From: Gammaproteobacteria bacterium
GTDB lineage: Bacteria > Pseudomonadota > Gammaproteobacteria > Burkholderiales > Rhodocyclaceae
Reading direction: 5' to 3'
Assembly: GCA_018828385.1 (NCBI GenBank)
Contig: JAHJVE010000012.1
Coordinates: 1 to 64,000, forward strand
DNA: 64,000 nucleotides
Shown here: in pieces, positions 54,259 to 63,450 of the stretch
Position numbering within the stretch: the stretch's first letter is position 1
Layout of the letters: each line of letters begins with the position of its first letter
Position numbers and translations under genes: made by a program
Notes under the pieces: generated by a model
The model's input: only the letters and a program-made list of their open reading frames with translations
What the model was told of the DNA's origin: nothing
The model's database searches: none

Positions 54259-54332
54259 GGCGAGTGCTCTTTCTGCAGCGTATATCGACCGATGCTCAGC
54301 GATCCCATCTTAACGACATTGAACCGGCTCAT
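54259..54332 (-). pseudogene. Small ORF after flgB, cut by the Tn3-like insertion
   Basis: Its ATG overlaps the flgB stop (ATGA), and it reads MSRFNVVKMGSLSIGRYTLQ to the target site. If the element is removed, the frame stays open on the far side (through 41784 down to about 41655) for about 69 codons in total, containing CQACQEK. It is not FlgC. The family is unknown and the frame may be fortuitous. Confidence 0.4.
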
Positions 54333-54919
54333 TTGAGATCTCTTAGCAGTTCCAGCATATGTTTAAATTCTCCGCCCACGCGATCCAGAGTAAATTGGTA
54401 CATGATTGCGTTATCAGAAAACTTAGATCGCTCCACATCCATCTCGACGGTGTTGCCGTCGGCACTGATCTGGTTTGGCTCCTGATATTTGATCGCAACT
54501 CCTTTATAAGATCCCCCCGCTGGATCTGAGGCAATATGCGATGGGGATGTTGTAGCCAAACCCGGAAAGGATCCCGTTGTATATTGGGCTTTCTTCATGG
54601 CCTCATTGAGGTCGATATCGATAGCCTTGTAACCGGGAGTATCAGCGTTCGCGATATTTGAAGCGATTAATTGCTGGCGATAAGCCCGAATACCGAGCGC
54701 CATTTCCATGAAATTCTTCGACGAAGGCCCTGCATCGGAAACCGGGAAGTGACGAGGGTTGCCTTTTGACGCATCGTCTCCTTGGCGTTGTATCGCTTGC
54801 CCTAAAGCGTTTGCGAAAGAATCGGTAAGCGGCGAAGTCCCTTGGACGTCTGGACGATTTTCAGCATGCCGTATAGAAATATCGGAAGAGGCATTATCGG
54901 GGCGATTAATCGGCTGCAT
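54329..54919 (-). CDS. flgB: Flagellar basal-body rod protein FlgB, isolated and N-terminally extended
   Basis: 196 residues; AAGGAGCGCC precedes the ATG. Residues 70-196 are FlgB: YRQQLIASNIANADTPGYKA (N-terminal rod motif), DLNEAMKK, and the C-terminal GNTVEMDVERSKFSDNAIMY. FlgB forms the proximal rod. FlgB is normally about 130-145 residues; here some 65 residues of polar sequence precede the conserved start. No flgC or other flagellar gene follows; the downstream frame is cut by the transposon. An isolated copy in a metal-resistance island is odd. Confidence 0.85.
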   Translation of the reverse strand: MQPINRPDNASSDISIRHAENRPDVQGTSPLTDSFANALGQAIQRQGDDASKGNPRHFPVSDAGPSSKNFMEMALGIRAYRQQLIASNIANADTPGYKAIDIDLNEAMKKAQYTTGSFPGLATTSPSHIASDPAGGSYKGVAIKYQEPNQISADGNTVEMDVERSKFSDNAIMYQFTLDRVGGEFKHMLELLRDLK

Positions 54920-55014
54920 GGCGCTCCTTCGATCAACTGGGCAATTGGCGGGGACGGACAGGCAAGTGGTTTGCTATAACTGACCGGTCCCGCTTGGACT
55001 CTTGAGATAAGCAA

Positions 55015-55440
55015 CTACCTTAGGGTGAACCGAACAACCTGACTCGCTTTGTCGCCAAGTTTCACCAAAGCCGCCGCCTTCATGCCGGGCTGGATCTTGA
55101 AGGCCCCTTGCGCCTGCAACTTGTTGCCCCCGGCCGGCAGCAATTTGGCTTCTGTTTTCTCAGATGCGGACAGCAGCGTCATCGTCGCTGACGCGTTCTT
55201 GGTATCTACCGGCTGATCATGGTCGGTGACGTAAAGCGTGAGGGCATCGGCCTTCGCCACCAGCTCATAGTTGATGTCCTTGACGACCGAGACGATGCCG
55301 CCATGCTGCGGTTTGACGTCGTGGGCATGTGCCTGCCCCGGTTTTTCGTCATGGGCGTGGCCCTTGTGATCGTCCGCGGCCGAGGCCTGGTGGATGGCGC
55401 AAAACGCAGCGAGAACGGTGATGACATGCAATAGCTTCAT
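55015..55440 (-). CDS. Small periplasmic protein of the czc region
   Basis: 141 residues; GGGAGCAACCCC precedes the ATG. A signal peptide (LLHVITVLAAFCAIHQASA) is followed by a His/Asp-rich segment (DDHKGHAHDEKPGQAHAHD), likely metal-binding, and a beta-rich domain (YELVAKADALTLYVTDHDQPVD). Similar proteins sit beside czc/cus genes; function not established. The start overlaps the end of the decayed CDF gene. Confidence 0.72.
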   Translation of the reverse strand: MKLLHVITVLAAFCAIHQASAADDHKGHAHDEKPGQAHAHDVKPQHGGIVSVVKDINYELVAKADALTLYVTDHDQPVDTKNASATMTLLSASEKTEAKLLPAGGNKLQAQGAFKIQPGMKAAALVKLGDKASQVVRFTLR

Positions 55441-56078
55441 GGGGTTGCTCCCTTTGGGTTGATAACTTGATGAATGGCGATGCGGCTCTTCCATGTACCC
55501 GGGCGTGCCGGCGACATAGGTGCAGCCCCCCGCCTGGCGGTTGCAGGGGGTGGTTTCGCATTGCAGCGTCGTGTGAACGACCTTGAAGCGCTGGGCCAGG
55601 TGGGAATCAAATTGCCCTCCGGCGAGAAAGAGCGGTCGTGGACTACATGGGCGGTCAGGCTGACCTGGCCGCCACTCAGCAATCGAAGGCTGACCAGATT
55701 GACGACCAAGCCGATGCCGGCGATGACCAGCATTCCCGTCGGGTGAACCTCGGGCGGATGCAGGAAGCGCTGATATGCCTCGCCCAGGATGTAGAGGGCG
55801 ACGGCAAAGAGCAGCAAGGCATTGAACGCCGCCAGGATTTCGAACCGGTGGTAGCCATAGGTCCGCCGGACATCGGCCGGCCGCCGGGCGATGCGGATGG
55901 CAGCCAGGGCGATGGCGAGCGCAAATATGTGCGCAGCGTCCGAGATGAGGGCGAGTCTGCCAGTCAGAATGCCGCCAACGACTTCGGTCATCAGGAAGCC
56001 GAAAGTCAGCACCAGGGCAAGGCGCAAGGCCCGCTCGTTCCCGGTACTCGGCAGCGCGTGAGTGTGGCTTGCACTCAT
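55437..56078 (-). pseudogene. CDF metal exporter gene with internal deletions
   Basis: The N-terminal membrane part of a CDF (RLALVLTFGFLMTEVVGGIL, ISDAAH) is present, but the TM2 site is damaged: DAAHIFALAIAL lacks the usual MFTDA. After SLRLLSGGQ the protein jumps to a C-terminal LTAHVV-like segment, losing about 100 residues including the TM5 site. The remaining tail is then out of frame (the true tail would read QFDSHLAQRFKVVHTTLQCE). It cannot transport. Confidence 0.75.
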
Positions 56079-56290
56079 GGTGGCGGTTCCTTTCCGGAGT
56101 GGCGTTTCTTCGATCCCTGCTTCACTGCCTGCAGCCGACGCCGGAGTTCGGCGGAAAATTTCGGCTTCGACGTGCGCCTTCCCTCGCGCCAGCAGACAAA
56201 AACATAGAAGGCCAGGACGGTAATCATCAAGCCCAGGCCGACGACGATCAGCCGAAACTCAAGGTGACTGTGGAGGAGATGGTCGAGCAT
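56075..56290 (-). CDS. Small single-span membrane protein
   Basis: 71 residues: a membrane segment (RLIVVGLGLMITVLAFYVFVCW) followed by a strongly basic tail (RRRLQAVKQGSKKRHSGKE). It lies between the zinc-ribbon gene and the CDF remnant, with a 4-base overlap onto the latter. Family unknown. Confidence 0.5.
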   Translation of the reverse strand: MLDHLLHSHLEFRLIVVGLGLMITVLAFYVFVCWREGRRTSKPKFSAELRRRLQAVKQGSKKRHSGKEPPP

Positions 56291-56308
56291 GGGGTGACGC
56301 TCCCGCCA

Positions 56309-56635
56309 TCAAGGTTGCTGCGCCTTGCCGCAGTTCGGGCAAAACTTCACCCCCGGCGCCAGGCTTGCATTGCAGGCGGCGCAAGCACCGGGCAGCAGCG
56401 TTGTGCCGCATTGCGCGCAAAAGCGCGCGCCCGGATTGGGCACGATGCCGCACTTCGGGCAAGAAGGGCCACCGGCGGCTACCCCGCCACTGGGCTGCCC
56501 GGTATTCGACGGGTAATTTTGTCCCCAGCCATGATCACCGCCCGGATAATTCCCCTGGCCGCGATGATGACCTCCTTGATGACCACCTTGATGGCCGCCG
56601 GCCATCCCCTGCAAGAGCTTTTCAAAAAATCCCAT
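56309..56635 (-). CDS. Gly/His-rich zinc-ribbon protein
   Basis: About 108 residues; GGAGGATGTC precedes the ATG. After MGFFEKLLQGMAGG comes a Gly/His-rich linker (HQGGHQGGHHRGQG), then two tandem zinc ribbons: CPKCG with CAQCG, and CAACN with CPNCG. Location behind czcA suggests a role in metal buffering or sensing; inferred. Upstream Met at 56713 rejected for lack of a ribosome site. Confidence 0.72.
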   Translation of the reverse strand: MGFFEKLLQGMAGGHQGGHQGGHHRGQGNYPGGDHGWGQNYPSNTGQPSGGVAAGGPSCPKCGIVPNPGARFCAQCGTTLLPGACAACNASLAPGVKFCPNCGKAQQP

Positions 56636-56724
56636 GACATCCTCCGCGAACTGAGTCGGTCGATATGTGACCGGTTGCCTGATTCGCTGTTTCAGCGCCA
56701 AGCCTCCGGCCACGCCTGCAAACC

Positions 56725-59700
56725 TTATGCTTGTGTCGGCTCGGGGGCCGACTCGGCGGTGAAATCCTCTTCCTCAGCATCTTTGCCATGGACAAGACGA
56801 TAAAGAAGGGGCAGAACGAGAAGCGTCAGTGCAGTCGATGACAGGATGCCGCCGATCACTACCGTGGCGAGCGGACGCTGAACTTCGGCACCGGTGCCCG
56901 TTGCTATTGCCATGGGAACAAAGCCGAGGGAAGCGACCAAGGCCGTCATCAGCACGGGACGCAAGCGGGTCAATGCTCCCTCGTGAATGGCATCATCCAG
57001 AGTGCGTCCTTCTTCTCGTAAGCTACGGATGAACGCAATCATCACCAGCCCGTTGAGTACCGCCACACCGGACAAGGCAATGAAACCGATACCGGCTGAA
57101 ATCGACAGCGGGATGTCTCTCAACCAAAGCGCAACGACACCGCCCGTTAACGCGAACGGAATGCCGGTAAACACTAGCAATCCATCTTTTGCATTGCCGA
57201 ACATGACAAACAGCAGCGTGAACACCAGCAGCAAGGCAACAGGTACGACAATTTTCAGGCGTTGAGAAGCCGATTCCAGTTGCTCGAAGGTTCCGCCCCA
57301 GGATGTCCAATAGCCGGTCGGAATTTTGACCTCTGCCAGGCGTGTCTGTGCTTCGCCCACGAACGAGCCGATGTCCCGTCCCCGAACGTTGGCACTGACG
57401 ACCACGCGCCGCTTGCCATTCTCCCGGCTGACTTGATTGGGCCCCGGCGCGACTTCCAGGCTGGCGACCTCACTTAAAGGGATATAGGTCGTACGCCCCT
57501 CGATGCCGTTGCTGACTGCAGTGCTTTTTGGCAAGGCGATCGGTAGACGCTTCATCGATTCGATATCAGAACGCAGGTTATCGGGTAGACGAACGACAAT
57601 ATCGAAGCGTCGATCGCCTTCGAACATGGTTCCAGCCTCTCGACCACCAATGGCCGTCGAAATCGCATCCTGAACATCGCCGACGTTGAGCCCATAGCGA
57701 GCGGTCTTGTCGCGATCGATGTTGACGGTCAGCATGGGCAAGCCGGTCGTCTGCTCCACCTTGACTTCGGATGCGCCGGGTATCTTTCCCAGAACGGCGG
57801 CAATTTTGCCCGCCGTTTCGTTCATCACATCCATGTCGTCGCCAAATATCTTGATCGCGACATCGCTGCGGACCCCGGAGATCAACTCGTTGAAGCGCAA
57901 CTGGATTGGCTGAGAGAATTCATAGGTATTGCCCGGCAGCTTACCAGCGGTCTCCTGTATGGCTGCCAGCAGTTGATCCCTGGATTTCTTTGGCTCGGGC
58001 CACTGCGTTTCCGGCTTCAGCATGATGTAGCCGTCCGAGATATTGGGGGGCATGGGATCGGAAGCGATTTCAGCTGTTCCTGTCCGCGCAAACACACGCT
58101 CGATTTCCGGGAAATCCGCTTTAAGCCGCTTTTCCAGTTGTTGCTGCATGGCAACGGACTGGGACAGGCTGGTTCCCGGAATACGCAGTGCCTGAATGGC
58201 GAAATCGCCTTCATTCAAACTGGGAACGAATTCACTCCCCATGCGGGTGACGAGCAAGCCGGAGAGAATGACAATAACGGCTGTAAAGACCAGGACCACA
58301 GGCTTATTGGTCATGACACTGGCCAGCGCTGGCTTATACCAGCGCTTGGCGGTCCGCATCAGGATGTTTTCCTTTTCTCCCACCTTCGCACCGATAAACA
58401 GCGCTACTGCCGCCGGGATGAAGGTGACGGAGAGGATCATGGCGCCAACCAGAGCCGTGACCACGGTGAAGGCCATAGGATGAAACATTTTCCCTTCGAC
58501 GCCGGTGAGCGCAAAGATTGGCAGGTAGACAATCATGATGATGAGTTGGCCGAAAAGCAGCGGTCGGCGTGCTTCCCTGGATGCGGCAAAGACCTCGTGG
58601 AAGCGCTCGGTCCGGGTCAGCGGCCGTCCGTGATGCTCTTGGGCATGGGCCAGTCGGCGCACGCAGTTTTCCACGATCACGACCGCACCGTCGATGATGA
58701 TCCCGAAGTCGAGGGCTCCGAGGCTCATCAAGTTGGCACTGACGTGGTAAGTCACCATTCCTGAAAAGGTAAACAACATGGAAAGCGGGATCACCATAGC
58801 TGTGATTACCGCTGCCCGGATGTTGCCAAGGAACAGGAACAGAATGACGATGACCAGAACAGCGCCCTCAAGGAGATTCTTCTTGACGGTATTGATCGCC
58901 TTATCCACCAGAACAGTCCGGTCATAGACGGTGACCGCCTTAACTCCTTCGGGCAGGCTGCGGTTGATTTCCACCATTTTCTTGTCTACGGCTGCAGAGA
59001 CGGTTCGACTGTTCTCGCCAATCAGCATGAACACCGTACCGAGGACGATTTCACGACCGTCGTCGGTGGCGGCACCGGTACGCAGTTCGCGGCCGATACC
59101 GACCTCAGCTACATCGCGAACGCGGATCGCCACCCCTTGCACATTGCCGAGAATGACATTGCGGATGTCCTCGATGCTCCGTACCTGGCCTGGCGCCCGG
59201 ATCAGATACTGTTCGCCACGCTTCTCGATATAGCCTGCCCCGACGTTGCTGTTGTTGCGGTCGAGAGCGGTTACGACGTCTTGCAACGTCAGCCCATAGG
59301 AAGCGAGTTTTTCAGGGCTGGGCGCAACCTGGTATTCCTTGGCAAACCCGCCGATCGAGTTGATTTCGGTAACTCCCGGCACATTGCGCAACTGCGGTTT
59401 GATGATCCAATCCTGTATCTCGCGCAAATCGGTCGGTGTATAGGCGCTACCGTCTGGCTTTCTGGCTCCGTCTTCGGTTTCTACGGTCCACAGGTAAATT
59501 TCCCCCAAACCTGTCGAAATTGGCCCCGTGGCCGGCGAAATTCCAGCCGGAAGCTTTTCCTTGGCTTCCTGAATACGCTGATTGACCAGTTGGCGAGCGA
59601 AATAGATGTCCGTTCCATCCTTGAAAATCACCGTGACTTGGGACAGGCCATAACGCGACAGGGAGCGGGTTTGTTCCAGATGGGGCAATCCGGCCATGAC

Positions 59701-59913
59701 GGTCTCGACCGGATAGGTCACCCGTTGCTCAACCTCCAGTGGTGAATAACCAGGTGCCGCCGTATTAATCTGAACCTGGACGTTAGTGATGTCGGGCACC
59801 GCGTCGATCGGCAGGCGCTGGTAGTTGTAGATGCCCAGTACGGCCATGCCAAGCACGGCCAAAATGACCAGCCAGCGGTGCTCGATGGCGAGGCGAATGA
59901 TGCGTTCAAACAT
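56725..59913 (-). CDS. czcA: CzcA cation-efflux RND pump
   Basis: 1062 residues; GGGGGAG precedes the ATG. CzcA signatures: LPIDAVPDITNVQVQINTAA near residue 33, and DFGIIIDGAVVIVEN in TM4 with the acidic residues used for proton coupling (near 400-415). Twelve membrane spans and two periplasmic loops are expected. Substrates of close relatives are Co, Zn and Cd. It ends an operon running from czcI, czcC and czcB. Distinct from the pump at 37034. Confidence 0.94.
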   Translation of the reverse strand: MFERIIRLAIEHRWLVILAVLGMAVLGIYNYQRLPIDAVPDITNVQVQINTAAPGYSPLEVEQRVTYPVETVMAGLPHLEQTRSLSRYGLSQVTVIFKDGTDIYFARQLVNQRIQEAKEKLPAGISPATGPISTGLGEIYLWTVETEDGARKPDGSAYTPTDLREIQDWIIKPQLRNVPGVTEINSIGGFAKEYQVAPSPEKLASYGLTLQDVVTALDRNNSNVGAGYIEKRGEQYLIRAPGQVRSIEDIRNVILGNVQGVAIRVRDVAEVGIGRELRTGAATDDGREIVLGTVFMLIGENSRTVSAAVDKKMVEINRSLPEGVKAVTVYDRTVLVDKAINTVKKNLLEGAVLVIVILFLFLGNIRAAVITAMVIPLSMLFTFSGMVTYHVSANLMSLGALDFGIIIDGAVVIVENCVRRLAHAQEHHGRPLTRTERFHEVFAASREARRPLLFGQLIIMIVYLPIFALTGVEGKMFHPMAFTVVTALVGAMILSVTFIPAAVALFIGAKVGEKENILMRTAKRWYKPALASVMTNKPVVLVFTAVIVILSGLLVTRMGSEFVPSLNEGDFAIQALRIPGTSLSQSVAMQQQLEKRLKADFPEIERVFARTGTAEIASDPMPPNISDGYIMLKPETQWPEPKKSRDQLLAAIQETAGKLPGNTYEFSQPIQLRFNELISGVRSDVAIKIFGDDMDVMNETAGKIAAVLGKIPGASEVKVEQTTGLPMLTVNIDRDKTARYGLNVGDVQDAISTAIGGREAGTMFEGDRRFDIVVRLPDNLRSDIESMKRLPIALPKSTAVSNGIEGRTTYIPLSEVASLEVAPGPNQVSRENGKRRVVVSANVRGRDIGSFVGEAQTRLAEVKIPTGYWTSWGGTFEQLESASQRLKIVVPVALLLVFTLLFVMFGNAKDGLLVFTGIPFALTGGVVALWLRDIPLSISAGIGFIALSGVAVLNGLVMIAFIRSLREEGRTLDDAIHEGALTRLRPVLMTALVASLGFVPMAIATGTGAEVQRPLATVVIGGILSSTALTLLVLPLLYRLVHGKDAEEEDFTAESAPEPTQA

Positions 59914-59929
59914 GTTGTTCTCCCCCGCC

Positions 59930-61534
59930 TCAGTGGCTATGCTCGGCGCTGCCCTTGCCGAGTTCCGATTTCAGGACAAAGCTACCGGCTGCAGCGTATG
60001 GCGTTCCAGCCTTCAAACCGCTGAGCACTTCGATCAGCTTGCCGTCAGAACGCCCCAAGGTGACGGGTTGGGCAACAAAGCCGTCAGCCACCTTGATAAA
60101 AATAACGCTCTTGTCCCCGATCGTCTGGATTGCTTCGGCCACAACGCTTACCGGGACTTCGGCCTCACCGGAGACCACTTCGACATTAACGAACAAGCCA
60201 GGCCGCCAGGCCATCTTTGGGTTGTCCAGGATGACACGCGCCTTGGCCGTACGGGTCTCCTGGCCGAGCAAGGCGCCAACATAGGAGATGCCGCCTTCCG
60301 CCTTCGATTCGAATGCAGTCGCCTTGACGACGACCTTTTCGCCGATGCGAACGATGTTCAGATCCTTGGCGGGAACAACGATTTCCGCCCAAACCGTGGA
60401 CAGGTCGGAAACCGTGAATATGCTGGCATCTTCCTTGACCGCTTCGCCGAGCGCGATGTGCTTTTCCACGACCATGCCATCGAAAGGTGCCCGGATTTCA
60501 TAGCGGTTGAGGCTTCCCGAAACGCTCGGGCTTGCCCCCAGCGCAATCAGTTTTTGCTGGCTGTTGGCGACGGCAATTTCAGCTTCCCGCAAAACCTGCT
60601 GTGCCAGGAGGTAGTCCTGCTCGGCGGAAATTTTTTCTTCCCAGAGCTTTTTTTCCCGCTCGTAGGTCGATTTGGCAAGCGTCAGCCGCTTCTGCGCCGA
60701 CAACAGTTCGCTGCGCTGCTCGGAGAGTCCGGTACTGGCGATAACTGCCAGTATCTGTCCGCGCTTGACCAATTGCCCAAGGTTGGCCGGGACACTTTCA
60801 ACGACACCAGCTAACCGCGGCACAACGTGAGCTGTCCGATCTTCATTGAAGCGGATCTCACCCGGCAGTTGTGCCGCTGTTCGGATTTTGGCAGGGGCCG
60901 CCTTCTGGATACTGATGGCGGCCGATTTGACCTGCTCATCAGTCAGTTCGATTTTTCCTTCTTCCCTCGTATCAATGAACAGGAACGGTGTGTTAGACAC
61001 CATAGCGGTAATAGCCGCTTCAAAGGCATGGGGTTCGGCGATCGGACTGGTGCTCATCAGGAAGTCTTGTTCCACCTTGAAGGCCACTTCCTGCTTCTCT
61101 CCGTTCGGCCGCGTCAATGTCACAGAAACCTTAGCTGCTGACGGGGCCAAGGGCTTGTCCTGTTGGAACAGCCAGACACGAAAATGTGGCTCACCACCTT
61201 CTTCAGCCAGCAATAACTCCAGGCCGAATCCATCTTCGGTAAACAGTTTGCCTCCGTGAGAGCCAGTCTTCGGTCCATCCTCATGATGTTCAGCATCGCC
61301 GTGGCCCTTGGCGTGATCATGGCCATCGCCGGCCTGAGCACCATGATGCTCAGCATCAGCATGTCCCTTGGATTCGGCATGGCTGGCATGTTCACCCTGC
61401 TCAGCAGACTGATCCGAAGAGGAGGAGCCCAGAATCCAGCCGCCGGCAGCAATGCCCATCGCCAAGATGACAGCGATGGCGATACCTTGTTTTTTGGAAA
61501 GGTTAAAGGCGTTCTTGTTGATATTGATTTTCAC
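59930..61534 (-). CDS. czcB: CzcB periplasmic adaptor with His-rich N-terminus
   Basis: 534 residues from a GTG preceded by TAGGAGCAAGCT. A signal anchor (GIAIAVILAMGIAAGGWIL) is followed by about 50 residues full of His (HASHAESKGHADAEHH, GHDHAKGHGDAEHHEDG), a likely periplasmic zinc-binding arm. A CzcB barrel domain (GSHGGKLFTEDGFGLELLL) and the adaptor core (AHVVPRLAGVVESVPANLGQ, IRAPFDGMVVEKHIALGEAV) complete it. It carries metal to CzcA and joins it to CzcC. Confidence 0.92.
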   Translation of the reverse strand: MKININKNAFNLSKKQGIAIAVILAMGIAAGGWILGSSSSDQSAEQGEHASHAESKGHADAEHHGAQAGDGHDHAKGHGDAEHHEDGPKTGSHGGKLFTEDGFGLELLLAEEGGEPHFRVWLFQQDKPLAPSAAKVSVTLTRPNGEKQEVAFKVEQDFLMSTSPIAEPHAFEAAITAMVSNTPFLFIDTREEGKIELTDEQVKSAAISIQKAAPAKIRTAAQLPGEIRFNEDRTAHVVPRLAGVVESVPANLGQLVKRGQILAVIASTGLSEQRSELLSAQKRLTLAKSTYEREKKLWEEKISAEQDYLLAQQVLREAEIAVANSQQKLIALGASPSVSGSLNRYEIRAPFDGMVVEKHIALGEAVKEDASIFTVSDLSTVWAEIVVPAKDLNIVRIGEKVVVKATAFESKAEGGISYVGALLGQETRTAKARVILDNPKMAWRPGLFVNVEVVSGEAEVPVSVVAEAIQTIGDKSVIFIKVADGFVAQPVTLGRSDGKLIEVLSGLKAGTPYAAAGSFVLKSELGKGSAEHSH

Positions 61535-61543
61535 AGCTTGCTC

Positions 61544-62866
61544 CTACGGACGGCTTGGCATGGCGGATGACATTGAATTGGTGGAGCCCAGGACACGCTC
61601 CAGTTCGGCAGCAGTCCGATGCGCCTCGGATAAACTTTTCAGGTATTGGGCTCTTGCCTGAAAGAAGGTGCGTTGAGCATCCAGGACTTCCAGAAAACTG
61701 AATTTCCCAAGCTCGAACCCTTTACTAGCTGCGTCATAGGCGCTGCGTGCGCCCGGCAAAATTTCGCTTTGCAGGGCTTGAGCTTCAACGACCAGTGCCT
61801 TTAGGCGCTCCTGGTTTTGCGTAACTTCCGTGCTCAAGCGAACCTCGGTGGCGCTCAATTCATCCCGAGCCTTATCGGCCCGCCGCAGCGCTTCATGCAC
61901 ATTGCCCTGGTTGCGGTCGAATATCGGGAATGGGATCGAGACACCCACGATGGTTTGGTTGCGCCCAAGCTCTTCAATTTTTTTTGAACCCAGGCTGACC
62001 GTGACGTTTGGAATCCGCCGAGACCGCTCGACATCGGCAAGCGCCGCAAAACGATCGGCCTCATGGCGTGCACGGGCAAGTACCGGAGAGTTGTTCAAGC
62101 GACGATCGATCTCGTCGGCGGAGAGGATTTCTGGCAGATTGTCGGTACGCCCCTCGACCTGTCCAAACCGTGGTGTCTTACTTCCCCAGGTCGCTGCCAG
62201 ACGATTTCGTGCTGCGACCAAATCCCCTTTGGCTTGATTCAACTCCACCCGTGCAGACGCCTCAGCAACGCGTGCCTTGGTTTCCTCAACGGGTGAGATT
62301 TTGCCGGCCGTAACCCGGCGCGATGCTGCTTGGGTAGCGCGTTGGGCGAGGCCGAGCAAATCCTCTGTTTGCAGTATCCGTTCCTGAGCCACCAGAACAT
62401 CGAAGAAGGCGCCAACAACGCTAGCTCGGATACTCTGGCGTTTGGCCACCAAGTCGGCAGAGGCTACATCCCGTCCCCGCTCGGCGGAAACAATCCGTGC
62501 AGCACGCCTGCCCCCCAACTCGATTAATTGGCTGATCTGAACGGTTGTGGTTCGCGTTGCCTTATTCTGCGTATCTTCAACCAAGGTTGAAATTTCCGGG
62601 TTCGGCAGTATCCCTGCTTGAATCACCGCTCCCTCGACTGCTCGCAATTCGTTGGTTGCGGCAGATAGTTCGGGATTGGCCGTTAGCGCGAGATCGATTG
62701 CAGCGGAAAGGGTCAAGGTTCCGGTCGGTTCCTTGGCAAGCGCAGGTACTGCCTCGATCGGCGACGGCGCATTTTGCATCTGCGCCCAGAGGTTGGTGCT
62801 GGCAAGCACCGTAAATCCGAAAAAGGTTCGGGCCAGTAAAGCGATAATTGGTTGTTGGCGGTACAT
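61544..62866 (-). CDS. czcC: CzcC outer membrane factor
   Basis: About 440 residues from ATG 62866 (GGAGAGTCGG). Signal sequence LARTFFGFTVLASTNLWAQ. OEP repeats: LTLSAAIDLALTANPELSAA, TVQISQLIELGGRRAARI, VSIPFPIFDRNQGNVHEA, and GFELGKFSFLEVLDAQRTFF. This is the outer membrane tunnel of the CzcCBA complex. It is 9 bp ahead of czcB. Confidence 0.92.
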   Translation of the reverse strand: MYRQQPIIALLARTFFGFTVLASTNLWAQMQNAPSPIEAVPALAKEPTGTLTLSAAIDLALTANPELSAATNELRAVEGAVIQAGILPNPEISTLVEDTQNKATRTTTVQISQLIELGGRRAARIVSAERGRDVASADLVAKRQSIRASVVGAFFDVLVAQERILQTEDLLGLAQRATQAASRRVTAGKISPVEETKARVAEASARVELNQAKGDLVAARNRLAATWGSKTPRFGQVEGRTDNLPEILSADEIDRRLNNSPVLARARHEADRFAALADVERSRRIPNVTVSLGSKKIEELGRNQTIVGVSIPFPIFDRNQGNVHEALRRADKARDELSATEVRLSTEVTQNQERLKALVVEAQALQSEILPGARSAYDAASKGFELGKFSFLEVLDAQRTFFQARAQYLKSLSEAHRTAAELERVLGSTNSMSSAMPSRP

Positions 62867-62991
62867 CCGACTCTCCGTTGATGAAAGGTACATCAGGGAA
62901 TCGGCGGGGCACCACCCCGCAAGCGGCATGGCACAGTGCGCAGCTCAAGCTGCGGCAAACTGATATGGGAAAAGTAACCCAACCCCGCCGA

Positions 62992-63351
62992 TCAGGCGGA
63001 GATCGACCAGTTGGGACGTTCGGGTTGGACCGTGGGCGGCGAAGCCAGAGCGCCCGGATGCCAAGGATGGTCGACGAAGGTCATAGCCATTAGGGGGAAT
63101 ACAGCAATGCCGGTCAGCACTGCGGCGCAACTGGCATGACAAGCCGCACAGTCGCCGTCTATGCCGCCACCCAGTGCCTTGGCATCGGAGGAATCGGCAC
63201 CCTCGGATTGGTGCTTGTGTTCATGGTGCCCGAAATGCTGGGCGGCCGCGCCGGATTCGTGCTGACAATAGCCGGCGACTGCCGCCCAGGAGAACTGGAA
63301 CGGCAGGAAAACGAGCAGAAAAATGGCAAGCCAGCGACGCATGGTGGGCAT
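62992..63351 (-). CDS. czcI: CzcI-like regulator/periplasmic protein
   Basis: 119 residues (or 116 from the next Met). Signal peptide LAIFLLVFLPFQFSWAAVAG followed by YCQHE, the typical CzcI start, then a His-rich HFGHHEHKHQ and CAACHASC. CzcI modulates czc expression in Cupriavidus. It is the first gene of the czcICBA order. Confidence 0.82.
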   Translation of the reverse strand: MPTMRRWLAIFLLVFLPFQFSWAAVAGYCQHESGAAAQHFGHHEHKHQSEGADSSDAKALGGGIDGDCAACHASCAAVLTGIAVFPLMAMTFVDHPWHPGALASPPTVQPERPNWSISA

Positions 63352-63450
63352 TGTATCAGTGTCCTTCTAAGACAAATAGCCGTAGCGAAGTTGGCTTGTC
63401 ATGAAGTATGCTCGGTTTCGTCATGCTTTTGCTTCAAGATACCAACATCA

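Noticed and set aside
54259-54332. Start of flgC after flgB
   Set aside because: The frame lacks the FlgC N-terminal motif (GSA-AQ--RLN and ASN-AN); only its position suggests flgC.
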